Assembly (NCBI GenBank): GCA_019634385.1
Contig: JAHQVK010000254.1
Location: 1 to 33,600, forward strand
Length of the DNA stretch: 33,600 nt
DNA from: Myxococcales bacterium
GTDB lineage: Bacteria > Myxococcota > Kuafuiibacteriia > Kuafuiibacteriales > Kuafuiibacteriaceae
Direction of reading: 5' to 3'
The translations under genes and the position numbers were made by a program. The notes beneath the pieces were generated by a model that was given only the letters and a program-made list of their open reading frames with translations, was not told the origin of the DNA and did not search any database. Shown here in pieces: positions 1 to 7,600 of this stretch; within the stretch, counting starts at the first letter, position 1; every line of letters begins with the position of its first letter.

Positions 1-162
1 GAGGGTTTGCTTTCTGCTTTGGGAGTCGAGGGTTTGCTTTCTGCTTTGGGAGTCGAGGGTTTGCTTTCTGCTTGAGGAGTCGAGGGTTTGCTTTCTGCTT
101 TAGGAGCCGAGGGTTTGCTTTCTGCTTGAGGAGTCGAGGGTTTGCTTTCCGCCTCAGGAGGT
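1..162. repeat. 27-bp tandem repeat, six copies, inside the TPR lipoprotein gene
   Basis: Six consecutive 27-bp units starting gagggtttgctttctgc fill positions 1-162, and a degenerate unit follows. On the minus strand each unit encodes the nine-residue AESKPSTPQ/K block. Differences between units are mostly single bases. The array continues off the left edge, so the copy number is a minimum. In-frame arrays like this commonly change length by slippage or recombination. Confidence 0.95.
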
Positions 163-1508
163 GTGGGCTTGCTTTCTACCATGGAGGTTTTGGCGGAGGT
201 GGCCGGCGGGGAGACTGTTCCGGTTTCTTTTCGTATTGAGTTTGTGGGGGGAATCTCTCCTGACTGGCTGGGAGGAGAGGAATGAAGGGAGGGGATCGAG
301 GGTGCACTGGCTGGTGCTGTTCCAGCCGCTGGAGACGTAGCATTGTCGATGGTCTTCAACATTTCCGTTACGCCAGATTTGCGTGCGAAATCGGGATGGT
401 CTTTCTGTAGGTCTCGCCACGCTTCGATGGCTTCTTTAGGACGTTTTCTGGCCTGTAGTAGTACGAAGCCGAACGCGAAGCGGACCTGCGGATCGTTCGG
501 GGCTGCCGCCCACGCTTTGTTGACCCAGTCTTCCGCCTCCACGATTTTGTTGGTTTCGGTAAGCACACGAGCTAGCTCGGCCATCGCTGGGGCGTCGTTG
601 GGGCGGATGTCTAGAGCCTTCCGGAAAGCGGATTCTGCCCCCACTGGGTCCTTGTTGGCCCACGCTTGATAAGCCTTCTGCAATGCGGCTCCAAACTGAT
701 TAAGCTCCCCTACCGGTGGGCTGTCGTCACCGTTCGTGGAATTATCTTTGGCGACAACATGGGGGTCTCCGATGACAGCATGGGGATCTCCGGTGACAGC
801 ATGGGGATCTTTAGCCGTGCCGTGTGGATCACCGGCGGTCTGGTGGGGATCAACGGCTTTTGTGCTTTTTTGGGCCCAAGCACTACTGGTTGATGTCTGG
901 CGTTGACTGTTGGCTGCGGAGCTTGAGGGCTGGTTGGAAGGTGGTGAGGGGGCTTTGCCTGAGGTCTTCGTGCCCACGATCTGTTCCGTTGTGAGTCGAC
1001 CGTATTTGCTGTTGAGCTGAGCGAGAGTGCTTTCCACGTAGCCCCGCTGAGGATGATTGGCCGGTGCTACCCTTAGAAATCGCTCCCAGGTGCGTTGGGC
1101 TTCTCGCTGAGCCTTGTCGCTAGGATCGGAAGTGATGAGGGTGCCGAAGGCATAGAGGCAATCTGGTTCGGTGCGGTTGAGTCGAAAACATTGGCGAATG
1201 GCATCAACCGAACTGACGGTGTAGCCCAGCTCGACGTATGTGCGAGCTAAACCGGCATAAATCAGCGTACTCTCTGGACCTTGTTCCCTTGCTTTGAGAA
1301 AATTCTCAGCAGCTTCGAAATACTTTTTTGCTTCGAGCGCGGTCTGTCCCAACGTAACAAGAGCGTCGGTGGAACCACTTTGAACAGCGTTGACTCGAGC
1401 CTGAGCGAGACGCCGCTCTAGGCCCGCATCCACCGGTGAGTCATAGACGACGGACCCTGATTCGCAGGCGACGCAGGCGACCAGGAATAGATGATAGAAG
1501 CGGCGCAT
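1..1508 (-). CDS. TPR lipoprotein with Pro/Lys-rich repeat tail (partial, 3' end beyond window)
   Basis: This reading frame stays open from an ATG at 1508 to the left edge (about 502 codons, no stop). The N-terminus is basic and hydrophobic with an LVAC lipobox at residues 9-12, so export and lipidation are likely. Two helical TPR-like regions follow, around residues 40-130 and 255-345, with typical spacing such as ALEAKKYFEAAENFLKA and AESAFRKALDIRPNDA. Between them lie five heptapeptide repeats of the form DPHxxxG/K. The tail is at least six copies of a nine-residue unit (AESKPSTPQ/K) and continues past the window. TPR lipoproteins usually scaffold envelope complexes; the Pro/Lys tail could be a spacer, which is inference. 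The gene begins 31 bp after folK and is probably co-transcribed with it. Specific function unknown. Confidence 0.85.
   Translation of the reverse strand, partial: MRRFYHLFLVACVACESGSVVYDSPVDAGLERRLAQARVNAVQSGSTDALVTLGQTALEAKKYFEAAENFLKAREQGPESTLIYAGLARTYVELGYTVSSVDAIRQCFRLNRTEPDCLYAFGTLITSDPSDKAQREAQRTWERFLRVAPANHPQRGYVESTLAQLNSKYGRLTTEQIVGTKTSGKAPSPPSNQPSSSAANSQRQTSTSSAWAQKSTKAVDPHQTAGDPHGTAKDPHAVTGDPHAVIGDPHVVAKDNSTNGDDSPPVGELNQFGAALQKAYQAWANKDPVGAESAFRKALDIRPNDAPAMAELARVLTETNKIVEAEDWVNKAWAAAPNDPQVRFAFGFVLLQARKRPKEAIEAWRDLQKDHPDFARKSGVTEMLKTIDNATSPAAGTAPASAPSIPSLHSSPPSQSGEIPPTNSIRKETGTVSPPATSAKTSMVESKPTPPEAESKPSTPQAESKPSAPKAESKPSTPQAESKPSTPKAESKPSTPKAESKP
756..860. repeat. 21-bp tandem repeat, about five copies, encoding DPHxxxG heptads
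   Basis: Units of 21 bp of the form atggggatctccggtgacag plus one base are repeated about five times. On the minus strand they read DPHQTAG, DPHGTAK, DPHAVTG, DPHAVIG, DPHVVAK within the TPR lipoprotein. One Asp-Pro-His per heptad gives evenly spaced histidines. Metal binding is conceivable but is only inference. Confidence 0.85.
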
Positions 1509-1539
1509 GCCCTCATGCTCTGCAGGCCTCAGGCCAGAG

Positions 1540-2070
1540 TCAACGATACCCGCGTGATGCGTCTTCGCCTGAGAGAGTCCAGTCCTCGAGTATCCTGAGG
1601 GAGTGAGCTTCTTGACCCATGTCGTTGAGCAGCTCATAAACCGAACGTTTCGCGCCAGGGGGAATGTAGTTCGGAACGAGATCGGCTAGTGGGGCCAGAA
1701 CAAATGCGCGTTCGACCAGGCCAGCGTGGGGGATGGTGAGATCCGGTTCGCGCACGCTTAGGTCGCCAAAGGTGGCAATATCGATGTCAATGAGTCGAGG
1801 GCCCCACCGAATGCCTTGCGTGCGGCCCATAGCGAGTTCAATGCTCTTTATGGTCTCGAGGGTCTGGCGCGCAGACTGCTGGGTTTTTACTTCAACGACG
1901 GTGTTGAGGTATGACGGTTGGCCTGGCGGGCCCATGGGATCGGATTCATAGAGTCGGGCTCGTCGACAGACGGCCAGTTTGCTGCTGGTCAGCCGCTGAA
2001 TCGCTTCGATAATTTGCGCCTTGGGTTGTCCGAGGTTGGCGCCTAAGGCGAGGAAGGCTATCACCGCCAC
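1540..2070 (-). CDS. folK: 2-amino-4-hydroxy-6-hydroxymethyldihydropteridine diphosphokinase (HPPK)
   Basis: HPPK transfers pyrophosphate from ATP to 6-hydroxymethyl-7,8-dihydropterin, the step before dihydropteroate synthase in folate synthesis; it is cytosolic. The sequence opens with FLALGANLGQP, close to the family's usual LALGSNLG start. It contains YLNTVVEV and a near-match to the HPPK signature, RWGPRLIDIDIATFGD, whose two Asp residues bind Mg2+ in characterised enzymes. The length (176 aa) is normal. The open frame continues upstream to 2235, but that part overlaps the divergent M20 gene and shows no family similarity. I therefore chose the GTG at 2070, which has AGAAGG about 13 nt upstream; a second GTG at 2064 is equally possible. 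It is followed 31 bp later by the TPR lipoprotein gene on the same strand. Confidence 0.92.
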   Translation of the reverse strand: MAVIAFLALGANLGQPKAQIIEAIQRLTSSKLAVCRRARLYESDPMGPPGQPSYLNTVVEVKTQQSARQTLETIKSIELAMGRTQGIRWGPRLIDIDIATFGDLSVREPDLTIPHAGLVERAFVLAPLADLVPNYIPPGAKRSVYELLNDMGQEAHSLRILEDWTLSGEDASRGYR

Positions 2071-2112
2071 ACACGGACGCTGACCTTCTTGTGGGGCAGT
2101 GCCAATCAGAAT

Positions 2113-3144
2113 ATGGACGTAGTAGAGCTTGCCCGCGAATTGGTGAGAATTCCCTCGATCACGAACGATGAAGGGGAGGTTTGTCGCTTTGTTGCTGAAC
2201 GACTCGCACACGAAGGATGGGTGGTAGATACCCAAGAAATTGCACCGGAGCTCCCGACCTCTGCCGATCGACTTCCACGGCTGAATATTTTGGCCCGGGG
2301 CGGTCCAGATATTGTTCCAGATGTGGTGCTAACGACGCACCTTGATACCGTGCCTCCGCACATTGAGCTTACTGAGGACGAGCTAAGTCTGCACGGACGG
2401 GGCACTTGCGATGCTAAAGGTATTTTTGCTGCTCAATGGATCGCTGCCAATGAACTTCGAGCGGAAGGGTATGGGGGCGTGGCTCTCCTCGCGGTAGTCG
2501 GGGAAGAAACAGACTCTCGAGGAGCTAAAGCGGTTCACAAGCTGCTGCCCAAGGCGGGCTTTATCGTAGACGGTGAACCGACTGAACTGACGATGGCCTC
2601 CGGAGCCAAAGGGATCTTATCCCTGGGCTTGAGCTGGCAAGGCCGAGCTGGCCACTCTGCGTATCCGGAGACTGGTCACTCCGCGGTTCACGCCATGATT
2701 CAGGCTCTGTCGCGGCTACTGACCGCTGAATTGCCTTATGACCCTTCGTTTGGTCCGACGACCGTCAACGTAGGCTTGGTGGATGGTGGCTTAGCACCCA
2801 ATGTCATTTCTCCCGAGGCTCGGGCCAGCGTGTTGATCCGATTAGGGGCGCCAAAAGAGCAGATATTGACTGAGGTGCAGCAGATTCTGGGAGACGAGGT
2901 GGCGATCGAAATTCGATCGTGGAGTGAGCCGCATACCCTGCTTGTTCCGGAGGGTATGAACAGTGAGGTGGTGCGGTTCGGGTCTGATGTTCCTTATTTA
3001 CGTAACATTGCTCCGTGTTTACTGGTCGGGCCTGGCTCTATCCACGATGCGCATACCAGTCATGAGTATGTGCGCAAGGCTGATCTGTATCGCTCAGTGG
3101 CGCTATATAAGCAGGTGGCGCAGGGGCTACTCGCATGCCGGTGA
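2113..3144 (+). CDS. M20-family metallopeptidase/deacylase (ArgE/DapE-like)
   Basis: This is an M20 zinc hydrolase related to acetylornithine deacetylase (ArgE), succinyl-diaminopimelate desuccinylase (DapE) and LysK-type enzymes. The metal-site motifs are in order: TTHLDTVPP, GRGTCDAKG, VGEETDSRG (catalytic Glu pair), DGEPT, and a final HTSHEYV. The dimerisation-domain motif GRAGHSAYPETGHSA is also clear. About 343 aa, close to the family norm. Substrate cannot be fixed from sequence; a role in arginine or lysine/DAP synthesis is likely. The ATG at 2113 is preferred over an upstream TTG at 2089, although neither has a strong ribosome site. Its start lies only 42 bp from the divergent folK start, so promoters must overlap coding DNA. 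The stop overlaps the next gene by 10 bp, so the two are probably translationally coupled. Confidence 0.9.
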   Translation: MDVVELARELVRIPSITNDEGEVCRFVAERLAHEGWVVDTQEIAPELPTSADRLPRLNILARGGPDIVPDVVLTTHLDTVPPHIELTEDELSLHGRGTCDAKGIFAAQWIAANELRAEGYGGVALLAVVGEETDSRGAKAVHKLLPKAGFIVDGEPTELTMASGAKGILSLGLSWQGRAGHSAYPETGHSAVHAMIQALSRLLTAELPYDPSFGPTTVNVGLVDGGLAPNVISPEARASVLIRLGAPKEQILTEVQQILGDEVAIEIRSWSEPHTLLVPEGMNSEVVRFGSDVPYLRNIAPCLLVGPGSIHDAHTSHEYVRKADLYRSVALYKQVAQGLLACR

Positions 3145-3719
3145 TTATCAATCGGGTGTATACCCGAACCGGAGATGCGGGGACTACGCGATTGGCTGGT
3201 GGTCAGGAGGTAGCAAAAACCGATCCTCGCATTGTTGCCTATGGTACTCTTGACGAGCTGAATGCGTGCCTCGGTTTGGTTGTGGAGGAGGCAAAGCGAT
3301 CCGGCTTGGGAGAATTGGAACGGCTGCGCTCCAGAATATTTCGGATCCAGAACGAAATTTTTGATCTGGGGTCCGAACTCGCGGTCCTTCCCGAAGATCG
3401 TCACGAAAAGCAACCACTCATTGGTGAGCGGGATGTTGAGCGACTGGAGTTAGAGATGGACGAAGCGAACCAAGTTTTGCCTAGCCTACGGTCGTTTATT
3501 TTGCCGGGAGGGGGGATGATTTCCGCGGGATGTCACTTGGCACGGACCGTCTGTCGGCGGGGGGAGCGAGGGCTCGTGGCCCTTCACCAGCAGGAGCCGC
3601 AGCGGCCGGTGGTCCTTCAATACGTGAATCGATTGAGTGATTGGCTGTTTGTTATGGGCCGCTATGCGGCAGTAGTGGGAGGGGATACAGAGGTCCTATG
3701 GCGTCCGGGTGAACGGTAG
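3135..3719 (+). CDS. pduO: PduO-type cob(I)yrinic acid a,c-diamide / cob(I)alamin adenosyltransferase
   Basis: The enzyme transfers the adenosyl group of ATP to cob(I)alamin or cobyrinate to make the coenzyme B12 form. Family hallmarks are visible: the N-terminal ATP loop TRTGDAGTTRLAGG, the helix YGTLDELNACLG, the conserved CHLARTVCRRGERG, and the C-terminal YVNRLSDWLFVMGRYA. The length (194 aa) is typical of the trimeric PduO/MMAB family. The ATG at 3135 has AGGGG about 9 nt upstream and lies inside the end of the M20 gene, suggesting one operon. No other B12-dependent gene is visible here, so the link to the M20 gene is not explained by pathway. The symbol follows the family; other bacteria use cobO or mmaB-type names. 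Confidence 0.93.
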   Translation: MPVIINRVYTRTGDAGTTRLAGGQEVAKTDPRIVAYGTLDELNACLGLVVEEAKRSGLGELERLRSRIFRIQNEIFDLGSELAVLPEDRHEKQPLIGERDVERLELEMDEANQVLPSLRSFILPGGGMISAGCHLARTVCRRGERGLVALHQQEPQRPVVLQYVNRLSDWLFVMGRYAAVVGGDTEVLWRPGER

Positions 3720-3735
3720 GTTCATCTCGGGCTCT

Positions 3736-4956
3736 TCACGAAGAAGGTTTTGTTGTAAGGGAAACCTCGCCCGATGGTGCGGGTACCAGAGACAGTGCGC
3801 CGCTCTCCCGCTCGGGAAAGCGCTGATACAGGCGCTTCAGAGCGTAGTTGCAAAGTTTCCTTAAGCCGGGATCGGCCACTTTCTCCAAATCAATAAGTGG
3901 TCCGATGGCACGGGTGGTACCGAGTTTGGACAGGACGCAAACTACGTCGGGTCGTAGGTAAGCGTCAGCTCGGTAAAGAAGGTCGATAAGTGTTTGCTCC
4001 ACATTTTCATAAGTAGCGAGGGGAACGATAGCTAGGAGGCGGAGACCGATCATCGCAACTTGCGTGTTCGGATCGTGAATCGCACGCATGAGTCGGGGCA
4101 AAGCGTCCTCTGGTGATAACGCGAACATCGCTTCGGTGGCTGTCTCACGGAGAGGGGGAGAAGAGCGGCGGAGGCTGTCGTCGATGGTTGCGACCACTTC
4201 TGTGTAGGCTTCGGGAGTGTTGAGGTGTCGCAGAGATAGGAGCCGTAGCTGTAATCCCTCGCTGGTGTAAACCGATGGCCCTTTTGCGATGGACCAAGAC
4301 GCGCGCCCGGTCTCTGGGGCCTCGGGGAAGTGTTCAAGTAGTAGCTGTAGACAGGTGAGTCGTCTTCGGATCGGTGCGCTGATTTGCCGGGCGTTTTCGC
4401 CGAAGTGCAACGCTAACTGGGCGGTATCTTCAATACCGCAGGCCAAACGGGTTAAACCGTACAGAACGGCAGATATAACTTCTGGATTGTCGATGCGCTC
4501 TGGACAGACCAAGGTGATCTCACTTCCATCGATCCCCAAATGAGCGGAGTACACCCAGTGGTCGAGAAGGGTTTCTCTGTCGGAGTCTAGAAGTAGCAAA
4601 AAAAGTTGGGACAGCCCAATGTGACGCAGGAGTCGAGGTAACACGGGGTCTGAGGTATTGAGATGGTCATCACTCCTTAAACCACATTCATAGAACCATA
4701 GATGTCGTGGACATATGCGTATATGAGTAGATGAGCCTAAAAAGACAGATATATGGGTGCCCTGCCGACGTCGATTGTCGATTTGGACTCGATATTTGCC
4801 TACATGGCCATCCATGCCGTCACTCTCTAGGAGGCGTCCGGGTCGAAATGTGAGACCGAGCCGCTCTGCGAGGTGTCGCCACCGTTCACGGATGTCTCGA
4901 TCTTTAAGGGGCAGGGCTAGACCTATGCCGGCAGCAGCGAGTGCGGCGATGAACAT
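3736..4956 (-). CDS. HEAT-repeat protein with N-terminal membrane segment
   Basis: 406 aa from the ATG at 4956, which has GGAG immediately upstream; a TTG extension to 4995 lacks a ribosome site. The N-terminus is a hydrophobic segment (FIAALAAAGIGLALP) followed by charged residues, consistent with a membrane anchor and cytoplasmic body. The middle resembles an uncharacterised alpha/beta domain. The C-terminal third has helical HEAT-like repeats around residues 265-385 (for example ETATEAMFALSPEDALPRLM and LRPDVVCVLSKLGTTRAIGP). HEAT repeats bind partner proteins; no enzyme motif is seen. It faces the PduO gene tail-to-tail with 16 bp between stops. Exact role unknown; proteins of this layout are common in Myxococcota. 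Confidence 0.8.
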   Translation of the reverse strand: MFIAALAAAGIGLALPLKDRDIRERWRHLAERLGLTFRPGRLLESDGMDGHVGKYRVQIDNRRRQGTHISVFLGSSTHIRICPRHLWFYECGLRSDDHLNTSDPVLPRLLRHIGLSQLFLLLLDSDRETLLDHWVYSAHLGIDGSEITLVCPERIDNPEVISAVLYGLTRLACGIEDTAQLALHFGENARQISAPIRRRLTCLQLLLEHFPEAPETGRASWSIAKGPSVYTSEGLQLRLLSLRHLNTPEAYTEVVATIDDSLRRSSPPLRETATEAMFALSPEDALPRLMRAIHDPNTQVAMIGLRLLAIVPLATYENVEQTLIDLLYRADAYLRPDVVCVLSKLGTTRAIGPLIDLEKVADPGLRKLCNYALKRLYQRFPERESGALSLVPAPSGEVSLTTKPSS

Positions 4957-5161
4957 AAACTCCACAGGCTTGTTAAGACTCGCGCGTACCGCCAATAGGG
5001 TGCAAGCCCAGTGGGGTGGGATCCAAATATTGTTGTGGCACGACTACACGAATGGCTGTGTTTCTCGGCGATACGAAAGGTGTACTCGAGGATAATCTTA
5101 GGGTTGATACGGCTTGTATGAGGAACGAGGGCTCCGATGATATTCGTTGTAAAGGGGCGAG

Positions 5162-5779
5162 ATGAAGGTGCGGTGTTGGCGAAGACTCGGATGGCTTGGA
5201 GTTCTGGGTGGAGTTGTAAGGTGTTGGTCCGGAGATGGAATAGCCATTGAAAAGCCGGCGCTCGAGACCCCTAAGATAAGAAAGTTGTACGCGCCTGGGT
5301 TGGAGCCAACCCAGACTGGATCCTCAACTACGGGGATAACGATTTTTAGCGAAAAAGAAACGATGGCTGAAGCAGCAGCTATTCTCTCTGGCGCTAATGA
5401 AGGAGCATTGGCCGAGGAATCTTATAGTGACCGCCATCGTCGTCGCCGGCCTCGCGTGATCAGGGAAAAAGAAACTGGGGTTGAGGGACCTCAATTAGGG
5501 CCACTGACCGACCGTATGTTTCAATCTGTTATCTCAGATTGGACGGGAATGAAGCGGTGTCTTGAACGTCATGCTAAGAGCTTTGAACCAGGGCGCTCGG
5601 GGGCGATCGAGTTGGCGCTTACCATCTCCCGTGGTGGCCAGGTGATCAAAAGCGAAGTGGTGAAAACGAGTAATGCGGTGGCGCGAATCTTAACTCCTTG
5701 CCTAGAGAGACAGGCCCGAAGGATTAGCTTTCCAAAACTATCAAAGCCGGCTCAAAAGGTTGCTAAGTTTGTATTCTAA
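5162..5779 (+). CDS. AgmX/PglI C-terminal-domain-like protein
   Basis: 205 aa, ATG at 5162 preceded by AAAGGGG at good spacing. The N-terminus has a short basic and hydrophobic stretch (RLGWLGVLGGVVRCW) that may be a signal or anchor. A low-complexity linker with an Arg-rich patch (RHRRRRPR) follows. The C-terminal 90 residues look like the AgmX/PglI C-terminal domain of myxobacteria: a paired-Cys arrangement (MKRCLERH and LTPCLERQ) around a TonB-C-like core (GAIELALTISRGGQVIKSEVV), ending KFVF. AgmX and PglI are linked to adventurous gliding in Myxococcus, but the domain is widespread and usually unassigned, so motility is not implied. It stands alone, divergent from the HEAT gene across about 205 bp. 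Confidence 0.72.
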   Translation: MKVRCWRRLGWLGVLGGVVRCWSGDGIAIEKPALETPKIRKLYAPGLEPTQTGSSTTGITIFSEKETMAEAAAILSGANEGALAEESYSDRHRRRRPRVIREKETGVEGPQLGPLTDRMFQSVISDWTGMKRCLERHAKSFEPGRSGAIELALTISRGGQVIKSEVVKTSNAVARILTPCLERQARRISFPKLSKPAQKVAKFVF

Positions 5780-6109
5780 GTATTCGATGAGTTTTGATTT
5801 AGCGATTGCCAATAGGGTGTGCTGCTCGCTGACTATCGGTAGTCAGTCGTGTAGCGAGGTTTTGCGGTAGCATCTGCCTATCAATACAATAGTATTGGTG
5901 AGAGAGACCGCGGAACGAACATGGTTTAGGTGATATAGCAAAGCCCCCTTGAATTGATTCTGTAAGAATCAACAAGCGGTCGCGCAGCGGGGCATAGCCC
6001 GGCGTAGAGCAGGAACTTGGGTTCAACCCAAGTGATTTCTGCTGTACCGGGAGCAGTTCCCAAGGCTCAGTTCAAGTGATCCTTGCTGTGTGTTGGCGTA
6101 AGAGCAGGA
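5780..6109. other. 330-bp gene-free gap with hairpins and one family A element
   Basis: After the AgmX-like stop there is a hairpin at 5829-5846 (CTGACTA, TCGG loop, TAGTCAG), possibly a terminator although no T-run follows. A second small hairpin (CAATAC/GTATTG) lies near 5884-5900. A family A copy occupies 5934-6046, and a decayed end of the same family (caagtgatccttgctgtg) lies near 6074-6091. No coding sequence is convincing. Confidence 0.7.
5934..6046 (+). repeat. Family A MITE-like element, copy 1
   Basis: 113 bp, beginning TATAGCAAAG and ending TTCTGCTGTA. It has the three family hairpins: TTGATTC/GAATCAA, the GGGC-ATA-GCCC core, and ACTTGGGTT-C-AACCCAAGT. Forward orientation is defined as the TTGATTC hairpin first. 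Confidence 0.9.
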
Positions 6110-7267
6110 TCAAGGGTTTGTTTTCGCTAAGTTAACCGAGAAGAGAGCCGGTTTGGTTCCGCTGGTTTGGAGGGTCGTCACAAACAGGGTCAGGCCATCT
6201 GCGCCTCCAACCTCTACATTGGTAGGCTGTAGATCAAACTCAATAGAGGCGATTTCTTTTTCACTGGTATCTAGCACTCGGACCAAATTACCGTTGGTAA
6301 CATAGAGATTACCGGCACAATCGAGGGTCATTCCATCAACCCCCCCGTCTGGAACGACCGTAAGTTGGATGCCGCTATCGGGTACCACGCTACCGTTGGC
6401 GTTGAGAGCAAAGCGGTACAGACCATTGGTGCCGCCTATATAGAGCCGAGACTCGTCCTGAGAGAGAGAAATACCATTAGGTCTCTCCACCATACTCGCC
6501 GCCGTAATAGCCGCCGGGATTTGATTTAGACCTACGAGGTACACGCGCTCTTCGGTCTGTGGCCTAGGGTTGGGGGCCTGCCAACTAGGGTCGGTAAAAT
6601 ATAAAGTGCCATTGGAATGGAAAGTGAGATCGTTGGGGGAATTAAAGCGCGATCCATTGAATTTGTTACTGATGGGCTCTGCCTTGGCGCCTTCGATAGA
6701 AAGATATGAAACGGTACCCGTCGAGTGGAGGGCCCCCACCAGTTTACCATCAGGGTTGAGTTGGAGCCCATTACTACCGCTGTTAGCCAAGACCTCAGTC
6801 AGGGTGTTGGTGCCCGGTACATAGCTCAAGATGCGGGCTGGTGGAGGGGCGGCGTTGCCGTTTATCTGAGAAACTAAAAGGTGGTCCCCAACCCATACGG
6901 GACCTTCCAGAATAGAAAAACCGTCCTGAAACTCTTTCGGGGGTATGTCTGCGAGTTTTAGGGGCTTGATGGTTGCCAAGTGTTGAGTGAGGATCTCCGG
7001 AGAAGGGATACGGCAGTCATTGGGGTTAGGCCTAGAGTTCGATTTAGGTACTGTAGGCGTAGTTGCTGGTTTACTTGGTACTTCCGGGCTTGATCCAGGG
7101 AGGGGCGAGTTTGGTTTTGCTGTTCCTACAGAGGCTGGCACTGTACCATCATCGGGAGTTGTCGGGTGTTCGCTTTTGCATGCGGCGCTTATAGCGAGCA
7201 CTGAACCCAAGATAGTTATGCCAAGGTAAGTATTCGAAATGGGTGATTCTAGATATGAAATAGTCAT
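6110..7267 (-). CDS. SMP-30/gluconolactonase-like beta-propeller lipoprotein
   Basis: 385 aa. The N-terminus has a hydrophobic stretch ending SAAC at residues 27-30, consistent with a lipoprotein signal. A Pro/Ser/Thr-rich linker follows to about residue 85. The rest matches the SMP-30/gluconolaconase/LRE-like propeller: LEGPVW (metal-binding Glu), NSPNDLTFHSNGTLYFTDPS (conserved PND), RPNGISLSQDESRLYIGGT and VDGMTLDCAGNLYVT (metal-binding Asp). Family members hydrolyse sugar lactones or organophosphates with a divalent metal. The envelope location points to an extracytoplasmic lactonase or a binding propeller, which is inference. The start at 7267 is the only ATG before the signal; no strong ribosome site is seen. 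Both flanking gaps exceed 300 bp, so it is probably monocistronic. Confidence 0.85.
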   Translation of the reverse strand: MTISYLESPISNTYLGITILGSVLAISAACKSEHPTTPDDGTVPASVGTAKPNSPLPGSSPEVPSKPATTPTVPKSNSRPNPNDCRIPSPEILTQHLATIKPLKLADIPPKEFQDGFSILEGPVWVGDHLLVSQINGNAAPPPARILSYVPGTNTLTEVLANSGSNGLQLNPDGKLVGALHSTGTVSYLSIEGAKAEPISNKFNGSRFNSPNDLTFHSNGTLYFTDPSWQAPNPRPQTEERVYLVGLNQIPAAITAASMVERPNGISLSQDESRLYIGGTNGLYRFALNANGSVVPDSGIQLTVVPDGGVDGMTLDCAGNLYVTNGNLVRVLDTSEKEIASIEFDLQPTNVEVGGADGLTLFVTTLQTSGTKPALFSVNLAKTNP

Positions 7268-7600
7268 GATCGAGTAGATAGCTTTCTGTTAGTATATTGG
7301 TGAGCCTGAGCATATGTATCAAGTACTCATTCCGCAAAGGCCACTTGGTACAGCACGAAAATTCGCTGAATGTTGCTAAGTGGCTTGCGCACTGCGGCAA
7401 AGCAGAGCGTAGTTTCAGGATCTTGGGTTCAACCCATCCGACCTTGGCTGCAAGCAAATCACTGAGATCCAAGCTACGTAGGTTCGTTGCGTAACCAGTT
7501 GAAGATGTTTGGAACATGCCTAAAGCTCAATACACTTGTTCTCTGTTATAGATATCTTAGTGGTCTTGGCTACATAAACATAGTGTTTGTGTGGGAGGGC
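7268..7600. other. 333-bp gap without a convincing gene
   Basis: This gap separates two minus-strand genes. Around 7370-7450 there is a faint, decayed likeness to family A (aagtggcttgcgcactgcgg and cttgggttcaaccca). Short frames cross it but have no ribosome sites or recognisable residues. Confidence 0.5.

Noticed and set aside
2071-2235. N-terminal extension of folK up to 2235
   Set aside because: It overlaps the divergent M20 gene, lacks family similarity and would place 55 extra residues before the normal HPPK start.
5934-6046. The GGGTTCAACCC segment of family A looks like a tRNA T-arm
   Set aside because: The stem is too long with almost no loop, and no acceptor, D or anticodon arm is present around it.
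7149-7517. 122-aa minus-strand frame crossing the start of the SMP-30-like gene
   Set aside because: It overlaps a well-supported gene in another frame and has no recognisable residues.
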